Of a stretch of 64,000 nt of DNA, positions 32,910 to 42,653 are shown in pieces. This stretch comes from Microbacterium sp. zg-Y1090. GTDB taxonomy: Bacteria; Actinomycetota; Actinomycetes; Actinomycetales; Microbacteriaceae. A program made the position numbers and the translations under genes. Under the pieces are notes generated by a model. It searched no databases. It was not told the DNA's origin and saw only the letters and a list, made by a program, of their open reading frames with translations. The DNA lies in assembly GCF_030246945.1 (NCBI RefSeq), contig NZ_CP126742.1, positions 868,001 through 932,000 of the forward strand. Direction: 5' to 3'. The number at the start of each line of letters is the position of its first letter. Positions within the stretch are counted from its first letter, which is position 1.

Positions 32910-34595
32910 ATGACAGCCACCACGGGAGGCGACCTCCTCGCCGACGCGCTCATCGCCCAGGGAATCGACACCGTCTTCGGCATCCCCGGGGTCCAGCTCG
33001 ACGGCGCGGCCGACGCGCTCTACCATCGGGCCGACAGAATCGACTTCGTCTGCGCGCGGAACGAACAGGCCACCACGTACATGGCCGACGGATACGCGCG
33101 TTCGACAGGCAAGGTCGGCGTCGCGATGGTCGTCCCGGGCCCAGGTGTGCTGAACGCCCTCGCGGGCGTCGCGACGGGCTACTCGGCCAACTCGCAGACC
33201 CTCCTCATCGCGGGGCAGATTGACTCGCACGCGATCGGCAAAGGGCTCGGTGCCCTGCACGAGATCCCTGACCAGACCGGCATCCTCGAACGCCTTACGA
33301 AGTGGACCGGCACCGCCCGGTCGGCCGCCGAGGTTCCCGGCCTCGTCGCCGAGGCCTTCCGCCAGCTGAAGAGCGGCCGTCCGCGCCCCGTCGCGCTGGA
33401 GGTCCCGCCGGACGTGCTTACCGCGACGGCGGAAGCCGCAATCGCGGGCCTCGTCACACCGGCGCCCATCGTGCCCGACCAGCGCGACGTGGCCCGTGCC
33501 GCCGAACTGCTGCGCGCCTCGCGTCGCCCCATGATTGTCGTCGGTGGCGGTGTCATCGCGGCAGGCGCTTCGGCGGTGCTTCGCGAACTCGCCGAGTTGC
33601 TCGAAGCCCCGGTGCTCATGACCGAGAACGGCCGCGGCGCGCTCGACGCGCGTCACCGCCTTTCGTTCGACAGCCTCGCGTTGCGCACGCTCCGTGAGGA
33701 CGCCGACCTCGTGCTCGCCGTCGGCACGCGCTTTGTGTCGACATTCGGCACGCAGGTCGATACCAACGGCGCCCCCGTGATTCTCATGAACGCCGAGTGC
33801 GCTGATCTGGAAGGCCCGCGCGCCTCGGCCCTCGCGATCCTCTCCGACGCGCGTGTCGGTCTCGAAGCGCTCGTCGCCGAGATTGGCGCAGTGAGCCGCG
33901 AAGACCGCAGTGCGGAGTTCGCGGCGGTTCGGGCCTGGCTGGAGGAGCAGCTCGCCGACATCGCGCCGCAGCGCGAGTATCTTGGCGCGATCCGCCTGGC
34001 GCTGCCCGAAGACGGCGTCTTCGTGAGCGAGTTCACGCAGGTGGGCTACGCCGCGAGCATGTGCTACCCCGCCTACCAACCGCGCACGTACGTCGGCCCC
34101 GGCTACCAGGGCACGCTTGGCTACGGGTTTGCCACGGCGCTCGGGGTCAAGGCCGCCGACCCGTCGCGCGCGGTCGTGTCGGTCAACGGTGACGGCGGGT
34201 TCTCCTGGACCCTGCAGGAACTCTCGACGATGAAGCGCTACGGCCTCGGGCTCACGACCATCGTGTTCCACGACGGGTTCTACGGCAATGTCCGCCGCAT
34301 CCAGAAGAACCGCTATGGCGCCCGCTTCTTCGCGAGTGACCTCACGAACCCCGACTACCCGGCCCTCGCTGGTGCGTTCGGCATCGCCTCGGTGACCGCG
34401 CACGACCCGGCGTCTCTCGCGGGCGTACTGGCGGATGCCGTGACCGCCAACGAGCCGATCCTCATCGACGTGCCCGTCGGTGAGTTCCCCTCGCCGTGGC
34501 ACCTCATCCACGAGGGCGTGCCGCGCCCCGCGCCACTTCCGGCGGGCTCTCACCTCGCCCCGGCCCTGCAGGGACAGGGGGTCACCTCCGCATGA
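32910..34595 (+). CDS. ThDP-dependent enzyme, 2-oxo acid decarboxylase/acetolactate synthase-like
   Basis: 561 aa with the three-domain layout of the family. The activating Glu is E52 in ARNEQATTYMADGYAR. The cofactor motif starts GDGGFSWTLQELSTMK with Asp428. At the place of the usual Mg2+-ligand Asn there is His454 (FHDGFYGN). No clear FAD-binding pattern. Coupled (ATGA) to an aldehyde dehydrogenase, so decarboxylation of a 2-oxo acid to an aldehyde is the best guess, as in benzoylformate, phenylpyruvate or indolepyruvate decarboxylases. Acetolactate-type condensation is the alternative. GAAAGGA precedes ATG 32910. Confidence 0.85.
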   Translation: MTATTGGDLLADALIAQGIDTVFGIPGVQLDGAADALYHRADRIDFVCARNEQATTYMADGYARSTGKVGVAMVVPGPGVLNALAGVATGYSANSQTLLIAGQIDSHAIGKGLGALHEIPDQTGILERLTKWTGTARSAAEVPGLVAEAFRQLKSGRPRPVALEVPPDVLTATAEAAIAGLVTPAPIVPDQRDVARAAELLRASRRPMIVVGGGVIAAGASAVLRELAELLEAPVLMTENGRGALDARHRLSFDSLALRTLREDADLVLAVGTRFVSTFGTQVDTNGAPVILMNAECADLEGPRASALAILSDARVGLEALVAEIGAVSREDRSAEFAAVRAWLEEQLADIAPQREYLGAIRLALPEDGVFVSEFTQVGYAASMCYPAYQPRTYVGPGYQGTLGYGFATALGVKAADPSRAVVSVNGDGGFSWTLQELSTMKRYGLGLTTIVFHDGFYGNVRRIQKNRYGARFFASDLTNPDYPALAGAFGIASVTAHDPASLAGVLADAVTANEPILIDVPVGEFPSPWHLIHEGVPRPAPLPAGSHLAPALQGQGVTSA

Positions 34596-36055
34596 CCGGC
34601 GTACGCGGGCACTATATCGACGGCGCATGGACCGATCCTGTCGGCCGCGAGGTCATTGCCGTCGACAACCCGGCCGACGGGTCGATGGTCGGGGCGGTCG
34701 TCGCCGGGGACGCCGGCGACGTCGAGCGCGCCGTGACCGCCGCCCGTCGTGCGTTCAACCCGTGGGCTGCGCGCCCGATGGCGGAGCGCATCACATTTGT
34801 CGAGGCGCTAGCCGGGGGGCTCGAACGGCACCGCGACCGTCTCGCCGAGACGCTGACCGCCGAGATGGGAGCGCCGATCGCCTTCGCCCGCACGGCGCAG
34901 GTGGGGGTCGCGATCGGCGACCTCCTGCACCTCATCGCCGCAGCGAAGGCGCACATCGACCGTGAATCGGTGTCGAACAGCCTCGTCGTGACGGAGCCGG
35001 TGGGTGTCGTGGCGGCGATTACCCCGTGGAATTTCCCTCTGCATCAGATCATGCTCAAGATCGGTGCGGCGATGCTCGCCGGGTGTACGACCGTGCTGAA
35101 GCCCAGTGAGATGGCCCCGCTCAACGCCGCGATCGTCGGCGAGATCCTCGATGAGATCGCCCTTCCCGCCGGTGTCGTGTCGATCGTTTTCGGCGACGGC
35201 CCGCGGGTCGGATCGTCTCTCGTGGAGCATCCCGACGTCGACATGGTGACCTTCACCGGCTCGCGCGGGGTCGGGGAGTACATCGCGCGCGCCGCCGCGG
35301 CGACAATCAAGAAGGTTGCTCTGGAGCTCGGTGGCAAGTCGGCTGCGGTCATCCTCGACGACGCGCCCGTCCACGACTCGGTCGCCGGAGTGCTGCGCTC
35401 GTGCTTCGCGAACACCGGGCAAACGTGCGCGGCGCTCACGCGCGTGCTCGTCCCTGAGTCGCTGCGCGACGAGTGGGAGCGGGCGGCGGTCACCGAGGCG
35501 GCGCGCTGGCAGCCGGGCGATCCCAGTGCGTCCGGCACCGCGATGGGTCCGCTCGCGTCGTCGTTGCAGCGCGCCCGCGTGCTGACGCACATGGCCGCAG
35601 CGCAGGAGGACGGCGCGCGCCTGCTTGTCGGCGGTCCAGAGCCGCTCAATCTGCCGGGCGCGTACGTGCGCCCGACCATCTACTCGGACGTTACGCCGGA
35701 AATGCGGATCTTCCACGAGGAGGTCTTCGGCCCGGTGCTCACGATCACGGGCTACGACGTGCTGGAGGATGCGATCACCCTCGCGAACAACAGCATCTAC
35801 GGTCTCTCCGGCGGGGTGTGGTCGGCTGACCGTCGCCGCGCCCTCGACGTGGCGCTCCGTCTGCGCACGGGGACCGTGGGAATCAACGGCGCCGGTCTCG
35901 ACGTCGGCGCCCCGTTCGGCGGCTACAAGCAGTCCGGATTGGGCCGAGAAGCAGGAAGCCGCGGGTTCGAGGAGTTCCTCGAAGTGAAGGCCGTCATGGG
36001 AGCAGCGGAGCTTCTCGACGACGGACGGGCTGAGAAGACTCGGTCCGTCAGATGA
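34592..36055 (+). CDS. aldehyde dehydrogenase
   Basis: 487 aa, NAD(P)-dependent ALDH superfamily. VAAITPWNFPLHQ binds the cofactor, FTGSRGVGEYI follows, the general base is E245 (LELGGKS) and the nucleophile is C279 (NTGQTCAA). EEVFGPVLTI and GGYKQSGLGRE close the fold. It should oxidise the aldehyde made by the ThDP enzyme to a carboxylic acid. ATG 34592 overlaps the previous stop. Substrate range cannot be told from sequence. Confidence 0.93.
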   Translation: MTGVRGHYIDGAWTDPVGREVIAVDNPADGSMVGAVVAGDAGDVERAVTAARRAFNPWAARPMAERITFVEALAGGLERHRDRLAETLTAEMGAPIAFARTAQVGVAIGDLLHLIAAAKAHIDRESVSNSLVVTEPVGVVAAITPWNFPLHQIMLKIGAAMLAGCTTVLKPSEMAPLNAAIVGEILDEIALPAGVVSIVFGDGPRVGSSLVEHPDVDMVTFTGSRGVGEYIARAAAATIKKVALELGGKSAAVILDDAPVHDSVAGVLRSCFANTGQTCAALTRVLVPESLRDEWERAAVTEAARWQPGDPSASGTAMGPLASSLQRARVLTHMAAAQEDGARLLVGGPEPLNLPGAYVRPTIYSDVTPEMRIFHEEVFGPVLTITGYDVLEDAITLANNSIYGLSGGVWSADRRRALDVALRLRTGTVGINGAGLDVGAPFGGYKQSGLGREAGSRGFEEFLEVKAVMGAAELLDDGRAEKTRSVR

Positions 36056-36093
36056 CGTCAATACGTAATACCCGCGAAACATCCATATCCACA

Positions 36094-36113
36094 TAATTGA
36101 TACCAATCAATTA
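36094..36113. promoter_or_regulatory. GntR operator candidate, site B
   Basis: TAATTGATACCAATCAATTA: perfect 8-bp arms around ACCA, the best-formed of the four related sites. It lies 44 bases upstream of the binding-protein gene that heads the transporter operon. Confidence 0.72.
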
Positions 36114-36156
36114 GCCCGTAGGGTGTGCCTCGACGCACCCAGAGAAAGGACCCTCC

Positions 36157-37731
36157 ATGCGAAGAGGACCTATCGCGCTGGCCGGGATGCTGGGCGTCAG
36201 CGCTCTCGCGCTTTCCGCCTGCAGCACCGCCGGCGAGCCCGCCGCGAACGACGACACGCCAAAGGTGATCACCGTCGCTCTCGCGGCTGACCCGGGCGAA
36301 CTGAACCCAATTACCAACGCCACCGAGGCCGGCCAGATCGTCAGCGCGTACGCTTACGAGACGCTCGTCGACTTCACCTCCGGCAAGGATGCCGCTGGGG
36401 CTCTCGCCGAAAGCTGGACCGAATCGACCACCGAGGTGTCCTTCACGCTGAAGGACGGCATCCTCTGCGCCGACGGCACCCCTCTCACCGCCTCCGACGT
36501 CAAGGCGAGCTTCGAGTACGCCGCCGCCGAAGAGACCGGCTCCCCGTTCAAGGGCGTCTACTTCCCGGCCTCCGGTCTCACGATCGAGGCCGACGACGAC
36601 GCCCGCACCGTGACCTTCACGAGCGAGCAGGCCCAGTCTTTCCTCCTCGGCACGATCGGCCTCATGCCCGTCGTCTGCGCCGCCGCGGTCGAAGACCCGT
36701 CGGCGCTCGCGACCACGTCGCTCGGCACCGGGCCTTACGCCCTCGCCGACTCGGCGCCGGGCCAGAGCTACACGTTCGAGCTGCGCGACGACTACACGTG
36801 GGGCCCCCGCGGCGTCACGAGCGAGACCGAGGGCCTTCCCGCCACGGTCACGATCGAGATCGTCGAGAACGAGACCACGATCGCGAACATGCTGCAGTCG
36901 GGTGACGTGCAGGTGGGCACCGTCGCCGGCGCCGACCGCGACCGCCTCGACGCGCTCGACCTGAACGCGCTGCAGGTGCCCGACCGTCCGGGTCTGGTGT
37001 TCTTCAACCAGAACGACGGCCGTCCCACGGGCGACCCGGCCGTGCGCCAGGCGCTCGCGTCGGCGATCGACCGCGACGCCGTCGGCAAGGTCTCCACGGG
37101 CGGCCGTGGCACCGAGCTGAAGACGCTCGTCAGCTCGTTCTCGTCGGTGTGCACCACGGCCGACGCGACCGCCGTCATCCCGGCGTTCGACGCCGCTGCC
37201 GCCGGCGCCGCGCTCGACGCCGCGGGCTGGACCCTCTCGGGCGACGTCCGCCGCAAGGACGGCAAGAACCTCGAGCTCGTCCTCCTCTACCCGGGCAACG
37301 TCGACGAGTCGGTCGTCTCGGGCATCGAGCTCATCCAGCAGCAGCTCGCCGAGGTCGGCGTCACGGCGACCCCGACCCCGTCGCCCGCCTACACCGACGT
37401 CATCTTCGGCGGCGGCGACTGGGACCTGATCTGGGCCCCGATCGCCACGACCCTCCCCAACACCTGGGCGGGCATCATGTCGGGTGAGTTCCCGCCCAAC
37501 GGCGGCAACTGGACCTTCAACACGAACGAGGAGTTCTTCGCGCTGACCGCCCAGGCCCAGGCCCTGGCCGGCGAGGAGAGCTGCGACGCGTGGACCGCCG
37601 CTCAGGAGTCGCTCATCGCGGATGCCGCGGTGCTGCCCTTCTACGAGTCGACCGGCACCTTCTACGGCGACGGGGTCACCTTCGACCTCTCGTCGACGGG
37701 TCTGATCGTCCCGACGAGCCTGCGAGGCTGA
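36157..37731 (+). CDS. ABC substrate-binding lipoprotein, family 5 (oligopeptide type)
   Basis: 524 aa. Signal with lipobox LSAC (Cys22). It resembles DppA/OppA: LAADPGELNPITNATEAGQIVSAYAYETL at the start, SWTESTTEVSFTLKDGILCADG, LGTGPYAL and VRQALASAIDRDAVGK. Captures peptides or related amphoteric compounds outside the membrane and delivers them to the permeases encoded next. Four more Cys in the mature part could form two disulfides. GAAAGGA precedes the ATG. Confidence 0.92.
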   Translation: MRRGPIALAGMLGVSALALSACSTAGEPAANDDTPKVITVALAADPGELNPITNATEAGQIVSAYAYETLVDFTSGKDAAGALAESWTESTTEVSFTLKDGILCADGTPLTASDVKASFEYAAAEETGSPFKGVYFPASGLTIEADDDARTVTFTSEQAQSFLLGTIGLMPVVCAAAVEDPSALATTSLGTGPYALADSAPGQSYTFELRDDYTWGPRGVTSETEGLPATVTIEIVENETTIANMLQSGDVQVGTVAGADRDRLDALDLNALQVPDRPGLVFFNQNDGRPTGDPAVRQALASAIDRDAVGKVSTGGRGTELKTLVSSFSSVCTTADATAVIPAFDAAAAGAALDAAGWTLSGDVRRKDGKNLELVLLYPGNVDESVVSGIELIQQQLAEVGVTATPTPSPAYTDVIFGGGDWDLIWAPIATTLPNTWAGIMSGEFPPNGGNWTFNTNEEFFALTAQAQALAGEESCDAWTAAQESLIADAAVLPFYESTGTFYGDGVTFDLSSTGLIVPTSLRG

Positions 37732-37741
37732 GTAGTTCCGC

Positions 37742-38755
37742 ATGACAACCGACACGACCGTGTCCTCGGCGCCCGCCGTGGCGGCTCCTTCGCGGAGCCG
37801 CCACGGCGGCCCTTGGGTCGTCTTCCTCGTCCGACGGCTGATCCGGTCGCTCGTGGCGATGTGGGTCATCGTCACGGCGGCGTTCCTCGTGCTGCGTGCC
37901 GCCGGGGGCGACCCCGTGCGCGCCGCGCTGGGCGCCACGGCCGACGAATCCGTCGTGCAGGCCCGTCGTGAGCAGCTGGGGCTCGACCAGCCCCTCATTG
38001 TCCAGTACGTCGACTACCTCCTCGGCCTCCTGCGCGGCGACCTCGGCGCGTCGCTGATCACGGGCCGCGAAGTGACCGACCTGGTCGCCCAGCGCATGCC
38101 CGCCACCCTCGAGCTCGCCGCGCTGTCGTTCGTCGTCATCCTCCTCGTGGCCGTGCCGCTCGGCCTGTTCGTCGCGATCCTCACGCAGGGCGGACGCCGC
38201 CGCGGCGCCGAAGTCGCCTTCACCGGCGTCACCGCGTTCATCGCCGCAATCCCCGAATACCTCCTCGGCGTCGTGCTCATCATCGTGTTCGGCATCACGG
38301 CGCACCTGCTGCCGGTGGCCGGCCGCGGCGGCCCCGAGTCGTACATCCTCCCCGTCGCGGCGATGTCGATCGCGGCCTCGGCATCCATCGCCCGCATCGC
38401 CCGCATCGAGGCGCTCGCGACCCTGGGGGACGACTACGTGCGCACGGCGCGCTCCAAGCGCCTGCCGGCCGCGCTGGTCTACTTCAGGCATGCGCTCCCG
38501 AACATGCTGACCGCGACGCTCACGATCGGCGGCACCATGCTCGGCACGATGGTCGCCAGCGGCGTGCTCGTCGAGCAGGTCTTCAACTGGCCGGGCCTCG
38601 GCACCGCGTTCGTCGGGGCCATCACGGCCAAGGACTACGGCATCGTGCAGGGTCTCGCCCTCGTCTACGCCGCGATCATCCTGACGATCAACCTCATCGT
38701 CGACATCGTCCTGTCGCTCCTCGACCGACGCACCACCCTCATGGAGACGTCATGA
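37742..38755 (+). CDS. ABC transporter permease, DppB type
   Basis: 337 aa, about six membrane helices. Contains the usual N-terminal helix, GDPVRAALG, a loop with RREQLGLDQPLIVQYVDYL, and the coupling motif region EALATLGDDYVRTARSKRL. Partner of the permease half of the next gene, with which it overlaps (ATGA). Eleven bases follow the binding-protein stop. Confidence 0.93.
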   Translation: MTTDTTVSSAPAVAAPSRSRHGGPWVVFLVRRLIRSLVAMWVIVTAAFLVLRAAGGDPVRAALGATADESVVQARREQLGLDQPLIVQYVDYLLGLLRGDLGASLITGREVTDLVAQRMPATLELAALSFVVILLVAVPLGLFVAILTQGGRRRGAEVAFTGVTAFIAAIPEYLLGVVLIIVFGITAHLLPVAGRGGPESYILPVAAMSIAASASIARIARIEALATLGDDYVRTARSKRLPAALVYFRHALPNMLTATLTIGGTMLGTMVASGVLVEQVFNWPGLGTAFVGAITAKDYGIVQGLALVYAAIILTINLIVDIVLSLLDRRTTLMETS

Positions 38756-40665
38756 CCCCTCGTCGACGCCGCCTCGCCGTCCAGCCGATGGCCGTCATCA
38801 CCGCCCTCATGCTGGCTTTCATCGTCTTCTTCGCCGTCTTCGCCCCCATCTGGTGGGGCGAAGAGGCCGTGCTGGCCAACCCCGACGCCATCGCGCTGCC
38901 GCCCTCGGATTCGCATCCGCTCGGCACCGACAACCTGGGCCGCGACATCCTCGTTCGCACGCTCGTCGCGACGCGCCTGTCGCTCCTGATGGCCCTCGCC
39001 GCCACCGCCCTCGGCGCCGTCGCCGGACTCCTGGTGGGCGCGCTGCCGGCCGTCATGGGGCCTCGGGCGCAGCGCGCCTTCTCGAACATCATCGCGACGT
39101 GGCTCGCGTTCCCCGTGCTGCTGGTCGCGATGCTCACCGTGATCCTGCTCGGCCCGGGCTCGGCGACCGCCGTGCTCGCCCTCGCGCTCACGATGACGCC
39201 GTCGTTCGCGCGTCTCGCGCAGACGCTGTCGGCGCGGGTCGCGGGCTCCGAGTACCTCGCGGCGGCGCGGATGCTGGGGGTCTCGCGTGGCCGCCAGTTC
39301 ACGCACTACATCCTCCCGAACATCGCCGAGCCCGTCATCGTCAACGTGACGACGTCGATCGGCGGCGGCCTGCTCGCGCTGTCGAGCCTCAGCTTCCTCG
39401 GGATCGGCGTGCAGCCGCCCGAGTTCGACTGGGGTCGCATGTTGTCGGAGGGCTTCGCGCAGGTGTACGTGTCGCCTGTCGCGGCGATCGGACCGGGTGT
39501 CGCGGTCGTGTTCTCGGGCCTCGCATTCAGCATGCTCGGCGAGTCGCTCGCGGCGCACATGCGTCACCGCAGCGGCCGCACGGTGCGCTCGCCCCGTCGC
39601 CTGGGGGCCGCACCCCGTACGCTCGTGCCGGCCGCGCCGGCGCCCGCCGAGCAGCCGCTCCTGGACGTGCAGGGCCTGTGCATCTCGTTCCCCGGCGAAG
39701 ACGGCTGGATCCGCACGGTGCAGGACGTGTCGTTCCGCGTGGGTCGCGGCGAGCTCGTCGGCGTCGTCGGCGAGTCGGGCAGCGGCAAGAGCGTCACGAT
39801 GATGTCGATCGCGCAGCTTCCTCCCGCCGGTGCCATCGTCACAGCCGAGCGCATCACGTTCGAGGGCGACGAGCTGGCAGGGCTCTCGCCCGAGCGGGCG
39901 GGCAGAGCGCTGGGCACCCGCATCGGCGTCGTCTTCCAGGACTCGCTCACCGCGCTCAACCCCGCCCTCCGGGTCGGCACGCAGCTCGGCGAAGTGCCGC
40001 GCGTGCACGGCGGCGCGAGCCGCGCCGAGGCGCGCGCCGCCGCCGTCGCCGCGCTCGACGCGGTCGACATCCCGGATGCCGAGCACCGTGCGGGCCAGTT
40101 CCCGCACGAGTTCTCCGGCGGGATGCGCCAGCGCGCGCTCATCGCGATGTCGCAGATTGGCGCACCCGCCCTCGTGATCGCCGACGAGCCGACGACCGCT
40201 CTCGACGTGACGGTGCAGCGCCGCGTGCTGCAGCTGTTGCGGCGCCAGTGCGAAGACAACGGCTCGGCGGCGCTCGTCGTCTCGCACGACATCGCGGTGC
40301 TCGGCGAACTGTGCCGCCGCATCCTCGTGATGTACGCCGGACGCATCGTCGAAGACGTTGATGCCACTCTGCTGGCATCCCCCGAGAAGCTCGCGCACCC
40401 GTACACGCGGGCACTCGCGGCGTCGCTGCCCGACCTTGACACCGACCGCACGAAGCCGCTCGCGACGATCGCCGGCGAGCCGCCGGACCTGTCCAGGCCG
40501 ATCGCGGGCTGCGCCTTCGCAGCGCGCTGCCTGTTCGCGACCGAACGCTGCCGCACGGAGGCGCCCGTCCTGCGCGAGCATCCGCACGGCGGCCGCGTGG
40601 CCTGCTGGCACCCGCAAGACGGCGTCTCGGTGCCGCTCACGACCCGCGCGGAGGTGGCTTCCTGA
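38752..40665 (+). CDS. fused ABC permease (DppC) and ATPase (DppD)
   Basis: 637 aa, about the sum of two usual subunits. Residues 1 to about 285 form a DppC-like permease (SHPLGTDNLGRDILVRTL, EYLAAARMLGVSRGRQF). After a Pro/Ala/Arg linker, an ATPase begins near 300: Walker A GESGSGKS (about 342-349), Q loop VFQDSLTALNP, signature FSGGMRQRA (about 452-460) and Walker B LVIADEPTTALD. The C-terminal oligopeptide-transporter cap has CAFAARCLFATERC with its Cys pattern. The fusion is continuous without frameshift. Confidence 0.92.
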   Translation: MTPRRRRLAVQPMAVITALMLAFIVFFAVFAPIWWGEEAVLANPDAIALPPSDSHPLGTDNLGRDILVRTLVATRLSLLMALAATALGAVAGLLVGALPAVMGPRAQRAFSNIIATWLAFPVLLVAMLTVILLGPGSATAVLALALTMTPSFARLAQTLSARVAGSEYLAAARMLGVSRGRQFTHYILPNIAEPVIVNVTTSIGGGLLALSSLSFLGIGVQPPEFDWGRMLSEGFAQVYVSPVAAIGPGVAVVFSGLAFSMLGESLAAHMRHRSGRTVRSPRRLGAAPRTLVPAAPAPAEQPLLDVQGLCISFPGEDGWIRTVQDVSFRVGRGELVGVVGESGSGKSVTMMSIAQLPPAGAIVTAERITFEGDELAGLSPERAGRALGTRIGVVFQDSLTALNPALRVGTQLGEVPRVHGGASRAEARAAAVAALDAVDIPDAEHRAGQFPHEFSGGMRQRALIAMSQIGAPALVIADEPTTALDVTVQRRVLQLLRRQCEDNGSAALVVSHDIAVLGELCRRILVMYAGRIVEDVDATLLASPEKLAHPYTRALAASLPDLDTDRTKPLATIAGEPPDLSRPIAGCAFAARCLFATERCRTEAPVLREHPHGGRVACWHPQDGVSVPLTTRAEVAS

Positions 40666-41465
40666 TGGCAGAGCTCGTCATCGATGACCTGACGGTCACG
40701 TTCGGGCACGGCGCCAAGGCGATCAACGCCGTCGACGGCGTGTCACTCACCGTGCCCAGCGGCACCATCGTGGGCCTCGTCGGCGAGTCGGGGTCGGGTA
40801 AGTCGACCGTCGCGCGCACCGTCGCCGGCCTCCAGAAGGCCACTGCCGGACGCATCTCGCTCGACGGCAGTGACCTGCTCGACGCCAAGGCGTCGCGCCG
40901 CGAGCGCGCCCGTGACGTGCAGATGATCTTCCAAGACCCGTACTCGTCGCTCAACCCCCGCATGACCGTGGGCGAGACGATCGGCGAAGCGCTCGCCATC
41001 CACTCGGGCCGTTCGGCGGCAGGACGCAAGGCCTCGGTGCGCGAACTGCTGGAGCTCGTGCGCCTGAAAGCGTCGGCGGCCGACCAGTACCCCTCGCAGC
41101 TGTCGGGCGGCATGCGCCAGCGTGTCGCGATCGCGCGGTGCCTGGCCGTCAAGCCCCGCCTGATCGTCGCCGACGAGATTACGTCGGCACTCGACGCCTC
41201 CGTGCAGGGGGCGGTGCTGAACCTCATCCGCGACCTGCAGCGCGACCTCGGCCTATCGATGCTCTTCATCACCCACAACCTCGCTGCCGTCCGCTACATC
41301 GCCGACACCACTGCCGTCATGCGGACGGGAAGGATCGTCGAGGTCGCGGGAGCCGAAATGATCGTGTCGGCGCCCACCCACCCGTACACCCGGAGCCTCG
41401 TCGCGGCCATCCCCCGCATCGAGCACGCCGGCACCGACCACCTGCTCACCTCTGGAGAGGACTGA
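40665..41465 (+). CDS. ABC transporter ATPase, DppF type
   Basis: 266 aa. Walker A GESGSGKST near residues 39-47, Q loop IFQDPYSSLNPRMT, signature LSGGMRQRVAIAR, Walker B LIVADEITSALD. The second ATPase of the importer, one-base overlap with the fused gene. It lacks the Cys-rich cap of DppD, as expected for DppF. Confidence 0.92.
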   Translation: MAELVIDDLTVTFGHGAKAINAVDGVSLTVPSGTIVGLVGESGSGKSTVARTVAGLQKATAGRISLDGSDLLDAKASRRERARDVQMIFQDPYSSLNPRMTVGETIGEALAIHSGRSAAGRKASVRELLELVRLKASAADQYPSQLSGGMRQRVAIARCLAVKPRLIVADEITSALDASVQGAVLNLIRDLQRDLGLSMLFITHNLAAVRYIADTTAVMRTGRIVEVAGAEMIVSAPTHPYTRSLVAAIPRIEHAGTDHLLTSGED

Positions 41466-41468
41466 TCC

Positions 41469-42653
41469 ATGACCCTCGTCGACGACGCGCGCGCGCTGCT
41501 CCCCGACCTCGTGCGGCTGCGCCGCGAGATCCACGCCGACCCCGAGCTCGGACTCACGTTGCCACGCACGCAGGCCCGCGTCGTCGCGGCCCTCGAAGGT
41601 CTCGGCCTGGAGATCACGCTCGGCACGGGCCTCGACTCGGTCGTCGCGGTGCTGCGCGGTGCGCACCCCGGGCCGTCGGTGCTGCTGCGGGGCGACATGG
41701 ACGCCCTCCCCATCGTCGAGCAGACCGACCTCGACTTCCGTTCGGAGAACGGCGCGATGCACGCGTGCGGCCATGACTTGCACGCCGCGGGCCTCGTGGG
41801 CGCTGCGCGCCTGCTCGCCGCGCGACGCGACGAGCTGCATGGCGATGTCGTGTTCATGTTCCAGCCCGGCGAGGAGCTGGGAAACGGCGCCGAGATCATG
41901 GTCGACGAAGGGGTGCTCGATGCCACGGGCACCCGGGTGAGCGCCGCGTACGGCCTGCACGTCGTTCCCGGTATCAAGGGCGTCTTCTCGACGCGGCCCG
42001 GTCCCATCATGGCGGGCGCTCTCGAACTCGAGGCGACGATCATCGGCAAGCCCGGCCACGCGTCGCAGCCGCACTTCGCGGTCGACCCGGTGCCTGCCGC
42101 CGCCGAGATCGTCACGGCCCTCCAGAGCTACGTCACGCGCCGTCACTCGGTGAGCGACCCCGCCGTCGTCACCGTCACGAAGCTCGCCGCCGGGGGCGAT
42201 GCCTTCAACGTCATCGAGGGCACCGCGTACCTCGGCGGGTCGGTGCGCGTCGTGTCGGAAGACGCCCTCGCGCGCGTGAAGACGGAGATCCCCGCCCTGA
42301 TCGCCGCGATCGCCCAGGCGCACGGGTGCACGGCGGAGGTCAGGCTCGATCTGCTGTGCCCTCCGACGACGAACGACGTCGCCCTCGGCGAAGCGGCGCT
42401 CGGAGAACTCGCCCGCGTCTTCGGGCAGGAACGCGTCTGGACCACTCCCGCTCCCGTCATGGGCTCAGAGGACTTCAGCTACGTGTCGCGCGAAGTGCCG
42501 GCCGTGTACTTCTACCTGCGGTCGACGCCCGACCACCTCGATCCCGAGACGTCGGCGCCCAACCACACGCCCTTCGCGCTGTTCGACGACAGTGTGCTCG
42601 GCGACCAGGCGGCCGCGCTCGCCGCGCTCGCGCTCAGCCACCTGCAGCGGTGA
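41469..42653 (+). CDS. M20D amidohydrolase, second copy
   Basis: 394 aa. Motifs GDMDALPIVEQTDLDF, HACGHDLHAAGL, FQPGEELGNG, GKPGHASQPHFAVDPV and MGSEDFSY. Paralogue of the gene at 30719. Cytoplasmic. It follows the importer by 3 bases and overlaps the carboxypeptidase gene (GTGA), so it should act on what the importer brings in: N-acyl amino acids or dipeptides. Confidence 0.9.
   Translation: MTLVDDARALLPDLVRLRREIHADPELGLTLPRTQARVVAALEGLGLEITLGTGLDSVVAVLRGAHPGPSVLLRGDMDALPIVEQTDLDFRSENGAMHACGHDLHAAGLVGAARLLAARRDELHGDVVFMFQPGEELGNGAEIMVDEGVLDATGTRVSAAYGLHVVPGIKGVFSTRPGPIMAGALELEATIIGKPGHASQPHFAVDPVPAAAEIVTALQSYVTRRHSVSDPAVVTVTKLAAGGDAFNVIEGTAYLGGSVRVVSEDALARVKTEIPALIAAIAQAHGCTAEVRLDLLCPPTTNDVALGEAALGELARVFGQERVWTTPAPVMGSEDFSYVSREVPAVYFYLRSTPDHLDPETSAPNHTPFALFDDSVLGDQAAALAALALSHLQR

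Noticed and set aside
34496..34591. Longer N-terminus for the aldehyde dehydrogenase
   Set aside because: The extra 32 residues are the shadow of the ThDP gene end; the ATG at 34592 overlaps the ThDP stop and begins the homologous part.
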